Source: an uncultured Rhodospirillales bacterium (lineage in GTDB: Bacteria; Pseudomonadota; Alphaproteobacteria; Reyranellales; Reyranellaceae). From it: a stretch of DNA of 41,569 nucleotides. Under the pieces are notes generated by a model. That model had not been told where the DNA came from, made no database searches, and saw nothing but the letters and a program-made list of their open reading frames with translations. This document shows positions 24,907 to 33,139 of the stretch, one piece after another (position 1 is the first letter of the stretch; every line of letters starts with the position of its first letter). Position numbers and translations under genes: made by a program. The stretch lies in contig CADECW010000006.1 in the NCBI GenBank assembly GCA_902825855.1, positions 63,302 to 104,870 on the forward strand, read 5' to 3'.

Positions 24907-25896
24907 ATGAACGACGCTTCGCACCCCTCCAAGCCTGCCTTCCCGCAGCCGGTCTCCGGCACGGTGGTGCCGCGCTTCGGCGACGTCGCCACCTTCATGC
25001 GCCTGCCATTGTTCCGCGATCCTGCCGACGTCGAGATCGGCATGGTCGGCGTTCCCTGGGACGGCGGCACGACCAATCGCCCGGGCGCCCGCCACGGCCC
25101 GCGCCAGATGCGCGACCTGTCGACCATGATGCGCCGCGTGCACCACGTCACCGGCGTGGCACCCTACGAGCTGGCAAAGTGTGGCGATCTGGGCGACGCG
25201 CCAGTGAACCCGGCGAGCGTCGACGATTCACTGGAACGCATCGAAGCCTTCTTCGCCAAGCTGCATTCCGCCGGAGCAGTGCCGCTCTCGGCCGGCGGCG
25301 ACCATCTGATCACGCTGCCCATCATGCGCGGCATCCGGAAGAACCTGCCGCCGCTCGGCATGGTCCACTTCGACGCCCACAGCGATACCTGGGACACCTA
25401 TTTCGGCGGCTACAAGTACACCCACGGCACACCGTTCCGCCGTGCCGTCGAAGAGGGTCTTCTGGATCCGAAGCGCGTGGTCCAGATCGGCATCCGCGGC
25501 TCGCTCTACAAGCGCGACGACAACATGTGGGCGGTCGAACAGGGCATGCGGGTGATCACCATCGAAGAGTATTTCGACCTTGGTGTCGAAAAGGTGATCG
25601 CCGAAGCCCGCCGCGTCGTCGGCGACGGCCCGACCTATGTCAGCTTCGACGTGGACGGCCTCGATCCCGCCTACGCGCCGGGCACCGGTACGCCCGAGAT
25701 CGGCGGCTACACCCCGCACGAGGCGCAGCGGATGCTGCGCGGCCTGCGCGGTCTCGACCTGGTCGGCGGGGACGTCGTCGAGGTCTCGCCGCCCTTCGAC
25801 ATGAGCGGCAACACCGCGCTCGTCGGCGTCACCATGATGTGGGAAATCCTCTGCCTGCTGTCCGAGGCAGTCGCCAGGCGCAAGGGGCGTGCCTAG
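24907..25896 (+). CDS. Agmatinase-family ureohydrolase, guanidinobutyrase/guanidinopropionase-like
   Basis: A 329-residue arginase/agmatinase-superfamily enzyme that hydrolyses a guanidino compound to urea and an amine. The binuclear manganese ligands are all present: H133 (AGGDH), D156, H158 and D160 (FDAHSD), and D248 and D250 (FDVDGLDPAYAPG). The sequence GDVATFMRLPLF near the start and MMRRVHHVTGVAPYEL match, from memory, the guanidinobutyrase/guanidinopropionase branch better than SpeB. Only 18 bases separate it from the aminotransferase gene. A product such as 4-aminobutyrate or beta-alanine would suit the neighbouring aminotransferase. There is no clear ribosome site before the ATG. 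Confidence 0.9.
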   Translation: MNDASHPSKPAFPQPVSGTVVPRFGDVATFMRLPLFRDPADVEIGMVGVPWDGGTTNRPGARHGPRQMRDLSTMMRRVHHVTGVAPYELAKCGDLGDAPVNPASVDDSLERIEAFFAKLHSAGAVPLSAGGDHLITLPIMRGIRKNLPPLGMVHFDAHSDTWDTYFGGYKYTHGTPFRRAVEEGLLDPKRVVQIGIRGSLYKRDDNMWAVEQGMRVITIEEYFDLGVEKVIAEARRVVGDGPTYVSFDVDGLDPAYAPGTGTPEIGGYTPHEAQRMLRGLRGLDLVGGDVVEVSPPFDMSGNTALVGVTMMWEILCLLSEAVARRKGRA

Positions 25897-25947
25897 TCCA
25901 CCGGGCGCGACGTGGAGCAGCCCACGCGGGCGCGGCAGGAATTGGTC

Positions 25948-26796
25948 ATGAGAGCCGTCCTGCTCGGCCTTTTGTTCGGGCTGATCGTTTCGTCCGCCGT
26001 CGCGCAGACTGTGCCGCGCTGGATGACCCTGCCACCCACGCCGAGCCTGCCGGCGCCTGACAGGAGCGGCCATGCGCCGGTCAACGGCATCTCGATCTGG
26101 TACGCGAGCTTCGGCAGCGGCTCGCCGGTGATCCTGCTGCATGGCGGTCTTGCCAATTCGAACTACTGGGGCAACCAGGTGCCTGCGCTGGCGAAGGGCC
26201 ATCGCGTCATCGTCATGGACAGCCGCGGCCATGGCCGCAGCATGCGGGACAGCCGGCCCTACGGCTACGCGCTGATGGCGTCCGACGTGATCGGCCTGAT
26301 GGACTACCTCGGCATCCCGCAGGCCGCCATCGTCGGCTGGAGCGACGGCGCCATCATCGGGCTAAGTTTGGCGATGAGTCATCCCGACCGTGTGTCGAGG
26401 CTGTTCGCCTTCGCCGCCAACTCCGATCCCAGCGGCGTCAAGGACGTGACCCAGAGCCCCGTCTTCACCGCCTTCATCGCCCGCGCCGAGAAGGAGTACG
26501 AGGCGCTGTCGGCCACCCCCACGCAGTACAAGAAGTTCGTCGACGAGATCAGCACCATGTGGGCGACCCAGCCGCACTGGACGGCAAACGATCTCGGCAC
26601 CATCAGGGTGCGCACCTGGATCGTCGACGGCGACCACGACGAGGCGATCGAGCGCTCCAACACCGAATTCATGGCGCAGTCGATCCCCGCTGCCGGCCTG
26701 CTGCTGCAGCCAGAGGTCAGCCACTTCTCGATGCTTCAGGCACCCGAGCAGTTCTCGGACGACATCCTGCGATTCCTGGCGCGTCGGTGGGACTGA
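25948..26796 (+). CDS. Secreted alpha/beta hydrolase
   Basis: A 282-residue alpha/beta-fold hydrolase with a Sec signal peptide (MRAVLLGLLFGLIVSSAVAQ). Fold motifs are VILLHGGLANSNYWG (oxyanion loop), VIVMDSRGHGRS, the nucleophile elbow GWSDGA with a serine flanked by aspartate, an acid in DGDHDE, and a late histidine in VSHFS. The enzyme would act in the periplasm as an esterase or lactonase; no specific substrate is indicated. The ATG at 25948 has AGGA about eight bases upstream; an in-frame GTG at 25912 would put 12 polar residues before the signal peptide and is unlikely. It follows the ureohydrolase by 51 bases. Confidence 0.85.
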   Translation: MRAVLLGLLFGLIVSSAVAQTVPRWMTLPPTPSLPAPDRSGHAPVNGISIWYASFGSGSPVILLHGGLANSNYWGNQVPALAKGHRVIVMDSRGHGRSMRDSRPYGYALMASDVIGLMDYLGIPQAAIVGWSDGAIIGLSLAMSHPDRVSRLFAFAANSDPSGVKDVTQSPVFTAFIARAEKEYEALSATPTQYKKFVDEISTMWATQPHWTANDLGTIRVRTWIVDGDHDEAIERSNTEFMAQSIPAAGLLLQPEVSHFSMLQAPEQFSDDILRFLARRWD

Positions 26797-26847
26797 GCGT
26801 GCCCGCGCGCCGGCTGCCTGGAACGGCGACACCCAGGAGAAGACAAC

Positions 26848-27399
26848 TCAGCGCTGCATCGACGTCGGAGTTGTGGAGCGCGTGGTCGACAGCAGGGATG
26901 CATCAAGCGTGAGCCGGCTTGGCGCCAGCCGGACCTCGACCGCGTGCCATTCATCAACGCTGCGGCCATCCATCTTCACGGAATAGGTGACGGGCGCCCC
27001 ATCATCGTCGTGGGGCTCGCCCTCGACGGTCCGGCGCACGATCACCCGGCCTTCTTCGCCGAAGATCGGTGTGACGACGGGCGCGGAGCAATCGTCCATG
27101 AAGATGGTGGACCGCCGCAGCCTGGAGATCTCGGTGCCCGCCGCCTCGCACGCGTGTACGAATGAACCCGAGCGTTGGTAGATGGCCGTCGCAGTCTCTG
27201 GCGTGGAAGACAGAACAACGCTGAACAAGAGCGTGGCTCCAACGAGGCCTGCCAGCACATAGCCGCCCGCCTTGCTTCCTCTGAAAATCGTGCTGGACCA
27301 GCGCGACCGAACGGCGCGGGACTCACCCGACGCAGCCAAGACTTGGCCGGCCCCTGGCGAGCGCACGCTGCCCGCTCTCTTTTGAACTAAACGGAGCAC
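26848..27399 (-). CDS. Membrane-anchored protein of unknown function
   Basis: I do not recognise this 183-residue product. It has a basic N-terminus (about 1-44), one hydrophobic segment at about 45-66 (GGYVLAGLVGATLLFSVVL), then a soluble region with two cysteines (C84, C104) that could form a periplasmic disulfide. The beta-rich stretch after residue 105 (VTPIFGEEGRVIVRRTVEG, then VTYSVKMDGRSVDEWHAVEVRL) suggests a small folded domain. The GTG start at 27399 is chosen because GGAAGGGG lies just upstream; the frame stays open to 27492 without a ribosome site. It is convergent with the hydrolase gene at 25948. Confidence 0.55.
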   Translation of the reverse strand: MLRLVQKRAGSVRSPGAGQVLAASGESRAVRSRWSSTIFRGSKAGGYVLAGLVGATLLFSVVLSSTPETATAIYQRSGSFVHACEAAGTEISRLRRSTIFMDDCSAPVVTPIFGEEGRVIVRRTVEGEPHDDDGAPVTYSVKMDGRSVDEWHAVEVRLAPSRLTLDASLLSTTRSTTPTSMQR

Positions 27400-27611
27400 G
27401 CAGCCCCTTCCACAACACCCGAGGACTACAATAGCGAGCGCTCGCGATTTGCGTAGTGACCATTTGGAGGCAGAGCAGTGATCAGCTTCCACACGTGTGC
27501 AACGGGAGGTGCGCCAAGCTTGTCTCGCTCAAGGTTCAGCTGACATGCGGCGATGCTTTCCGGGATGCAGCGGTCATGCAAACGCTCCGGCGTGCACGCT
27601 CAGCGCGCAGG

Positions 27612-28754
27612 CTAGGCCGCCAGTTCCAGGATCTCCTTCACCTGCGCCGGTCCATCGATCTTGCGCGGGTTGCGCGGCACCCAGGGCGTGCCCATCGCCT
27701 GTGCGGCGATGCGATCGAAGTGTTCCTTGCCGATCTTCACTTCGGTGAGGCTGCGCGGCATGCCGAGGCCGCGGATGAACTGGTCGAGCACATCGCCCGC
27801 ATCCTTGCCGGGATGGCCCATGGCGTTGGCGATCAGCGCTTGGCGGTCGGCGTTGGCTGATTTGTTCCAGCGCATGACCGAGGGCAGCATGATGCAGGAG
27901 GTGTGTCCGTGCGGCACGTCGAACACCGCACCCAGCACGTAGCCGATGCCATGGCTCGCGCCCATCGGCACGCCGGCCGCCAGCCCGCCCATCGAAAGCC
28001 ACGAGCCGATCTGGCAGTCGAGCCTTGCCTTCATGTCTGACGGGTCGGCCTTCACCCTGGGCAGGCCGCGCGACAGCATCGACAGCCCGTGCAGGGCGGA
28101 AGCATTGGTGAACTCCGTCGATTCGTTGGAGCACACGCCCTCGACGCAATGATCGACGGCGCGGATGCCGGTCGACAGGAACAGCCACATCGGCGTATGG
28201 CGCGTCACTTCCGGATCGAGGATGACCGCCTGCGGGATGGTGAGCGGATGGCGGAACAGCTCCTTCACCCTGGTCTGCTCGTTGGTGACGCCGGCGATCC
28301 CGGAGAACTCGCCGGCCGACAGCGTGGTCGGGATCGAGACCTGGCGCACGGTCGGCGCCTTCACGTCGGCGTTGCGGACCTTGTCCAGGCCTTCGACCGT
28401 GTTGACGTCGTTGGCCAGGCAGAGCTGCACGGCCTTGGCAGCGTCGGTGATCGAGCCTCCGCCCAAGGTGACGATCAGATCGGTGCGGGCCTCGCGCGCC
28501 TGTGCGGCGGCTGCGATCACCGCCGAGCGCGGCGAGTGCGGCGGCATCCTGTCGAAGGTGCCGACGCATTTGTTGCCGAGGGCGCGGCGCACTTTCTCGA
28601 TCTCGTCCGTCTCGCGGTTGAGTGTGCCGCTCACCATCAGGAACACGCGCTCGGCGCCGTGGGCCTTGACGACTTCGGCGACCGACTGGGCCGCCGGCTT
28701 GCCGTAGTGGACTTCTTCCATGTCGGTGAAAACGACGCGGCCGGATGTCAGCAT
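27612..28754 (-). CDS. Iron-containing alcohol dehydrogenase family protein
   Basis: A 380-residue group III (iron-activated) alcohol dehydrogenase/maleylacetate-reductase-like enzyme. The NAD-binding glycine motif is LGGGSITDAAK, IPTTLSAGEFSGIAGVT follows, and the metal ligands fall in the helical domain (AVDHCVEG aspartate, GASHGIGYVLG and VPHGHTSCIMLP histidines). The ASHGIGY...PHGHTS pattern resembles maleylacetate reductases, which reduce maleylacetate to 3-oxoadipate in aromatic catabolism, but aldehyde reduction is equally possible. GGGAGG lies six bases before the ATG. It is divergent from the M20 peptidase gene with a 52-base gap. Confidence 0.9.
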   Translation of the reverse strand: MLTSGRVVFTDMEEVHYGKPAAQSVAEVVKAHGAERVFLMVSGTLNRETDEIEKVRRALGNKCVGTFDRMPPHSPRSAVIAAAAQAREARTDLIVTLGGGSITDAAKAVQLCLANDVNTVEGLDKVRNADVKAPTVRQVSIPTTLSAGEFSGIAGVTNEQTRVKELFRHPLTIPQAVILDPEVTRHTPMWLFLSTGIRAVDHCVEGVCSNESTEFTNASALHGLSMLSRGLPRVKADPSDMKARLDCQIGSWLSMGGLAAGVPMGASHGIGYVLGAVFDVPHGHTSCIMLPSVMRWNKSANADRQALIANAMGHPGKDAGDVLDQFIRGLGMPRSLTEVKIGKEHFDRIAAQAMGTPWVPRNPRKIDGPAQVKEILELAA

Positions 28755-28806
28755 TGTGTCCTCCCTGGGCTGGCATTTTGCTATCGTGACGGCGAAAGGA
28801 AAAGAC

Positions 28807-30201
28807 ATGACCGGCACACGAGACAGCGCCATCGCGCGCGCGGAAAAGTATTTCGACGACGGCGGTTTCCTGGCCGAGCTGCAGCGGCGAGTGGCGATCC
28901 CGACGACCAGCCAGGAGAAGGACTCCATGCCCGCCCTCCAGGAGTACGTTTCGGGCGAGATGAGCCAGTCGCTGCAGAAGATGGGCTATGACTGCACCGT
29001 GCTGCCCAACCCGCGCGCCGAGTACGGGCCGTTCCTGATCGCGCGCCGCGTCGAGGACCCGGTCAAGCCCACCGTCCTGACTTACGGTCACGGCGACGTC
29101 ATCCGCGGCCAGGAGGAGCAATGGCGGCAGGGCCTGTCGCCCTGGAAGATCGTGATCGAGGGCGACCGCATGTATGGCCGCGGCACCGCCGACAACAAGG
29201 GCCAGCACACCATCAACATCGCGGCATTGGCCTGCGTGCTCGAGGAGCGCGGCTCGCTCGGCTTCAACTCGACCATCCTGATCGAGACCGGCGAGGAGAC
29301 GGGCTCGCCGGGCCTGGCCGAGTTCTGCAAGGCCAACAAGGCAACGCTGAAGGCCGACGCCTTGATAGGGTCGGACGGGCCACGGCTCGATCATCGCCGG
29401 CCGACGATCTTCGGCGGCACCAGAGGCACCCTGAACTTCAACCTCAAGCTCACAATGCGCGAAGGTGGCCATCACTCCGGCAATTGGGGCGGGCTTCTCA
29501 GCAACCCGGGCATCATGCTGGCGCATGCCCTTGCCACCATCACCGACCGGCGCGGCCAAATCAAAGTGCCGGAGTGGCGGCCCAAGACGCTTACCAACTC
29601 GGTGCGTGCGGCGCTCGCCGACGCGCATATCGATGCCGGCGAGGGCGCGCCGACCATCGATCCGGACTGGGGCGAGGAGTCCCTGACGCCGGTCGAGCGC
29701 GTGTTCGGTTGGAACAGCTTCGAGGTTCTGGCCTTCAAGACCGGCAATCCCGACCGGCCGGTCAATGCCATTCCACCCGCCGCCATCGCCTACTGCCAGC
29801 TGCGCTTCGTGGTTGGCACCGATCCGCATGACATCATCCCGGCGCTGCGGCGCCATCTCGACCGGCACGGCTACGAGATGATCGAAATCGACCAGGCGCG
29901 CGAGGTGATCATGAACGCCACGCGCCTCGATCCGGAGAATCCGTGGGCCAGGTTCGCCGCCGCCTCGATCGAGAAGACGGCTGGCGTGAAGCCCAACATG
30001 CTGCCCAATCTCGGTGGCTCGCTTCCCAACGAGGTCTTCACCGACATCCTGGGCATGCCGACAGTCTGGGTCCCGCACTCCTACGCGGCCTGCTCGCAGC
30101 ATGCACCCAACGAGCACCTGCTCGCCCCGGTGGCTCGGGAGGGGCTCCGGCTGATGACCGGCATCTTCTGGGACCTCGGCGCGAACGGCCGCCCGGGGTA
30201 A
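28807..30201 (+). CDS. M20-family metallopeptidase/deacylase
   Basis: A 464-residue ArgE/DapE/CPG2-type zinc hydrolase. Zinc ligands and catalytic residues can be read: H95 and D97 (YGHGDV), D129 (GTADNKGQH), general base E163 with E164 (TGEETGSPGL), and later aspartate and histidine candidates in SDGPRLDHRRP and PHSYAACSQHAPNE. The length and ending resemble M20 dipeptidases acting on peptides, acylated amino acids or carbamoyl amino acids. The start at 28807 follows GAAAGGA; longer upstream frames overlap the divergent gene. Its stop lies 11 bases before the sigma factor gene, so read-through transcription is possible. Confidence 0.9.
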   Translation: MTGTRDSAIARAEKYFDDGGFLAELQRRVAIPTTSQEKDSMPALQEYVSGEMSQSLQKMGYDCTVLPNPRAEYGPFLIARRVEDPVKPTVLTYGHGDVIRGQEEQWRQGLSPWKIVIEGDRMYGRGTADNKGQHTINIAALACVLEERGSLGFNSTILIETGEETGSPGLAEFCKANKATLKADALIGSDGPRLDHRRPTIFGGTRGTLNFNLKLTMREGGHHSGNWGGLLSNPGIMLAHALATITDRRGQIKVPEWRPKTLTNSVRAALADAHIDAGEGAPTIDPDWGEESLTPVERVFGWNSFEVLAFKTGNPDRPVNAIPPAAIAYCQLRFVVGTDPHDIIPALRRHLDRHGYEMIEIDQAREVIMNATRLDPENPWARFAAASIEKTAGVKPNMLPNLGGSLPNEVFTDILGMPTVWVPHSYAACSQHAPNEHLLAPVAREGLRLMTGIFWDLGANGRPG

Positions 30202-30212
30202 ACTCCCAGCCG

Positions 30213-30767
30213 ATGCTTTCGCCCAACGAGGCCGCCGACCTGATCGAGGCCATTGCCGCCCGCCAGGACCGTGCGGCTTTCGCGAGCCTGTTCCGCCAAT
30301 ACGCGCCGCGGGTGAAAGCCTTCATCATGCGCGGTGGCACGGATGCCGACACCGCGCAGGAAGTGGCCCAGGAAGCGTTGATCATGGTGTGGCGCAAGGC
30401 TGCGAGCTTCGATCGCCGGCGGGCGTCGGCCGCCACCTGGATCTACACCATCGCCCGCAACAAGCGGATAGACCTCGCCCGGCGGGCCGGTCGGCCGGCC
30501 ATCGAGACCGAGGATTGGCTGACGGTTTTTGCACCCGAAGAGGCCGACGCCGACAAATCCGTCCTCGCCGGACAAACGTATACGCGAGTGAAGGAAGTTC
30601 TGGGCGGCCTCTCAGCCGATCAATTGGTGGTGATCCAGAAGGCATTTTTCGAGGACAAGACCCATGCCGCCATTGCCGAGGAGCTGAAGCTGCCGTTAGG
30701 CACAGTGAAATCCCGCATTCGCCTCGCCCTTGGGCGGTTGCGAGATGCGCTTGAGAAGGACGCGTGA
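30213..30767 (+). CDS. ECF-type RNA polymerase sigma factor
   Basis: A 184-residue group 4 sigma factor. Region 2 (about 20-90) includes FASLFRQYAPRVKAFIMRGG and the -10-binding ATWIYTIARNKRIDLARR; region 4 (about 125-180) includes LSADQLVVIQKAFFEDKTHAAIAEELKLPLGTVKSRIR, a helix-turn-helix that reads the -35 element. It is followed, with one base of overlap (TGATG), by a ChrR-like anti-sigma gene, the arrangement of RpoE/ChrR systems that respond to singlet oxygen or related stress. The ATG at 30213 has no ribosome site; TAAACT lies eight bases upstream. The target promoter cannot be derived from the window. Confidence 0.93.
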   Translation: MLSPNEAADLIEAIAARQDRAAFASLFRQYAPRVKAFIMRGGTDADTAQEVAQEALIMVWRKAASFDRRRASAATWIYTIARNKRIDLARRAGRPAIETEDWLTVFAPEEADADKSVLAGQTYTRVKEVLGGLSADQLVVIQKAFFEDKTHAAIAEELKLPLGTVKSRIRLALGRLRDALEKDA

Positions 30768-31414
30768 TGAGTCATCCGGCCCCCGAAGAGCTGCTGCTGG
30801 ACTATGCCGCCGGCACGCTGGCCCCGGGCCCGGCGCTGGCCGTTTCCCTGCACGTCGCGCTCGATCCTGCCGCCCGCCGCCGGGTTGAGCGGTTGGGCGC
30901 GCTGGGCGGTGCTTTGCTCGAAGGGGAGGACGCGGCACCGTTCGACGAGGCGCTGCTGCAGAGCACGCTGGCGCGCCTGGACGGTGTCGCCGTCGAGCCC
31001 CGGCCGGCACCCTACGTGGCGCGGCCGGGTTTCGAATGGGCGCCGGAGCCTCTTGCGCGCCATCTCGATGCCGGCCTGCGCTGGAAGCGCGTGTTCGGCG
31101 GTTTTGAGGAGATTCGGCTCATGTTTCCAGGGGAGCATCGCGTGTCGCTGCTGCGCCTCGAGCCCGGCCGTGGCCTGCCGATGCATCGTCATGTCGGCGA
31201 GGAGTTCACCGTCGTCCTGGAGGGCGGCTATACCGATTCTACCGGCAATTACGGGGTTGGCGATTTCGCCGTCGGACCGGGATCCGAGCAACACGAACCG
31301 ATTGCCGATCCCGGCAATCCGTGCATCGCACTGATCGTCATCGAAAAGCCCATCGTGCTGACTGGCCCTTTCGGCCGCTTCCTTAATCCGCTGGTACGGC
31401 GTGGAGTGATCTGA
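30767..31414 (+). CDS. ChrR-like anti-sigma factor (cupin) lacking the cysteine zinc ligands
   Basis: A 215-residue two-domain protein like ChrR of Rhodobacter sphaeroides. The C-terminal cupin keeps all metal ligands: H140, H142, E146 and H176, almost the same numbering as the known ChrR site (H141, H143, E147, H177). The N-terminal anti-sigma domain begins SHPAPEELLLDYAAGTL and has H3 and H29, but the H-x3-C-x2-C zinc motif reads H29-V-A-L-D33-P-A-A36, so both cysteines are gone. It would bind the sigma factor encoded just upstream, overlapping by one base. How it holds the sigma factor without the zinc site is unclear. Confidence 0.88.
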   Translation: MSHPAPEELLLDYAAGTLAPGPALAVSLHVALDPAARRRVERLGALGGALLEGEDAAPFDEALLQSTLARLDGVAVEPRPAPYVARPGFEWAPEPLARHLDAGLRWKRVFGGFEEIRLMFPGEHRVSLLRLEPGRGLPMHRHVGEEFTVVLEGGYTDSTGNYGVGDFAVGPGSEQHEPIADPGNPCIALIVIEKPIVLTGPFGRFLNPLVRRGVI

Positions 31415-31442
31415 CAGGCTCGCCGCTCCGAAGGGAGGGACG

Positions 31443-31991
31443 ATGCCGCGGATTCCGTACTACGAAGTCGAAAGCGCTACCGGCAGGCATGCCGAGTTTC
31501 TCGAAAAGCTGAAGCCGCACCTCAACATCTATCGCATGCTGGCGAATTCCGAGGCCGGACTGAAGGGCTTCACCCGGATGGGCAACGCGCTGCTCCATCG
31601 CGGCGAACTCGATGCCCAATTGCGCGAGCTCGCGATCCTGCGTGTTGGCCGCCTCAGCCGCGCGGCCTACGAGGTATTCCAGCACGAACGCATCGCGCGC
31701 GAGGAAGGCGTCGCCGAGGAGAAGATCGCCGCTCTGCGAGACGCCACGATCGAGGCTGCCGCCTTCACCGACAACGAGAGGGCGGTGCTGCGCTACACCG
31801 ACGACGTCGTGCGCAACGTAAAGGCGTCGGACAAGACCTTGAAGGCGGTCGTCGGCTTCCTGACCGCGGGCGCGGTGGTCGAGCTCACGCTGACGATCGG
31901 CTATTACATGATGGTCTGCCGCTTGCTCGAGACTACGGGCGTCGAGGGCGAGGAGGGGCAGGCGGAGTGGCTCAAGACGGCAAGGCTGTAG
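31443..31991 (+). CDS. Carboxymuconolactone decarboxylase/AhpD-like protein
   Basis: A 182-residue all-helical protein of the CMD/AhpD family. RELAILRVGRLSRAAYEVFQHERIAREEGV matches the family core, in which a glutamate/tyrosine/histidine proton relay (YEVFQHE) is retained. The CxxC redox pair of true AhpD peroxidases is absent at the corresponding place (SRAAY), so thiol peroxidase activity is unlikely. GGGAGG precedes the ATG. It follows the sigma/anti-sigma pair by 28 bases and could be part of that regulon; its reaction is unknown. Confidence 0.85.
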   Translation: MPRIPYYEVESATGRHAEFLEKLKPHLNIYRMLANSEAGLKGFTRMGNALLHRGELDAQLRELAILRVGRLSRAAYEVFQHERIAREEGVAEEKIAALRDATIEAAAFTDNERAVLRYTDDVVRNVKASDKTLKAVVGFLTAGAVVELTLTIGYYMMVCRLLETTGVEGEEGQAEWLKTARL

Positions 31992-32023
31992 GTTGGCAAC
32001 CTGCGGCAGACTTCCTGCGTTAA

Positions 32024-32042
32024 TTCCGGGCTACGCCGGAGG
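32024..32042 (+). promoter_or_regulatory. Small hairpin containing the ribosome site of the 32051 gene
   Basis: TCCGG and CCGGA pair around GCTACG just before the TTG start at 32051, and the second arm includes the first bases of the GGAGG ribosome site. The five-pair stem is short, so the effect on translation is only a suggestion. Confidence 0.25.
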
Positions 32043-32050
32043 AATGCGCT

Positions 32051-32755
32051 TTGCGTCCGAATTCAGCGCGACTGGCACGGTTTGCGGGCATCGGTGCGGT
32101 CGGCATCGCCGTGCTGGCAGGGGGCTTCTATCTTTTCGATCGCACCGGTGCTGAAGCGCTGCCGACGGGGCCGGCAAGGCAAGCTGCGACAAGCCAGCCG
32201 CGCGTCGATCTGAACGACTTCGATTCTCTGCCCGATGAAGCGTTGAGCGATCGCGCCTTTCACCTGATAGCCCAGGCCCGGCGGCTTGCCGACGGTGGCA
32301 GGTTCACGGAAGCCAACGCCAAGCTCGACGAAGCCGACAAGTTGGTGCCTGGTCTCAGCGAGACGGCGGAGGGCCGCCGCAAGGTCGCCGCGCTTGCAAC
32401 CCCCGACGGCCAGTTCGCCCTGCAGATCGCCCGCGCCCGCACCGCCGTCGGCAACGACGACTATCCGGAAGTCGACAAGGCGCTGACCGAGGCTGCCAGG
32501 CTGAAGCCCGGGGCGCCCGAGATCGCCGAGCTGCGCCAGGCCATGCAGGCCGCGCAGCAGAAGGAGGCCAGGCGCAGCGGCCAGGTCGCCGAGCTTCTGA
32601 CGACGATGCGCGATGCGATCGCGCGCAAGGACATTGCCGGCGCCGACCGAGCCTTCAACGAGGCCTCGCGCATCGACGTGCTCGATCCCGCGCTCGATCA
32701 TGCGCGCGTCGAACTGGCGCAGGCCCACAAGGCAGCGAGCAATATGAACCAATAG
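32051..32755 (+). CDS. Membrane-anchored helical-repeat protein of unknown function
   Basis: A 234-residue protein with a single N-terminal transmembrane segment (about 11-28, FAGIGAVGIAVLAGGFYLF) and a soluble alpha-helical region made of TPR-like pairs: AFHLIAQARRLADGGRFTEANAKLDEADKL, then QIARARTAVGNDDYPEVDKALTEAARLKPG, then MRDAIARKDIAGADRAFNEASRID. This suggests a periplasmic scaffold. The TTG start at 32051 is supported by GGAGG eight bases upstream. It is convergent with the secreted four-cysteine protein gene. No family name is recognised. Confidence 0.72.
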   Translation: MRPNSARLARFAGIGAVGIAVLAGGFYLFDRTGAEALPTGPARQAATSQPRVDLNDFDSLPDEALSDRAFHLIAQARRLADGGRFTEANAKLDEADKLVPGLSETAEGRRKVAALATPDGQFALQIARARTAVGNDDYPEVDKALTEAARLKPGAPEIAELRQAMQAAQQKEARRSGQVAELLTTMRDAIARKDIAGADRAFNEASRIDVLDPALDHARVELAQAHKAASNMNQ

Positions 32756-32767
32756 AGCCGGTTTTGG

Positions 32768-33139
32768 TCAGGCACCGGGCCGCGCCGGCAGGCAGTTGTA
32801 GAGGCTGTCGAGGATTGCGTCCTTGTTCTCCAGGCCGAAGCGCAGGTTCGGCGCGTAGCCCACGGGGCATGCCGTGAACATCCACCCCTCCGACAGGTCC
32901 GCTGGCGAGCCGAACCACGCGCCCGGAGCCACTTCGCGCTCGATGACCTGCTGGTCGTCGATCGCCATGAAGAGGATGACGACAGGGTCGTCGCAGCTGT
33001 TGCGGGTACCGAACTCGGCACCGGCATAGTCCCAGCGCGTGCACGCTTCCATGTGCGCCTTGATCGGCTGTGCGGCGGCAGTCGCCGCGGCGATGGCCAG
33101 CACCGCGCCGCAAAGGGCTGCGCAGCGGACCGCCATCAT
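32768..33139 (-). CDS. Secreted four-cysteine protein of unknown function
   Basis: A 123-residue protein with an N-terminal signal peptide (about 1-23, ending TAAAQ) and four cysteines in the mature part (C33, C49, C91, C116), likely two disulfides. The middle reads DPVVILFMAIDDQQVIEREVAPGAWF, suggestive of a small beta-sandwich. Two consecutive ATG codons at 33139 and 33136 overlap the stop of the upstream oxygenase gene as ATGATG, so translation of the two is coupled. I do not recognise a family. The tight linkage implies that it serves with the fusion oxygenase, although that protein lacks a signal peptide. Confidence 0.72.
   Translation of the reverse strand: MMAVRCAALCGAVLAIAAATAAAQPIKAHMEACTRWDYAGAEFGTRNSCDDPVVILFMAIDDQQVIEREVAPGAWFGSPADLSEGWMFTACPVGYAPNLRFGLENKDAILDSLYNCLPARPGA

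Noticed and set aside
27574..30117. 847-residue open frame on the minus strand
   Set aside because: It runs across both the alcohol dehydrogenase and the M20 peptidase in a non-coding frame and shows no domain motifs.
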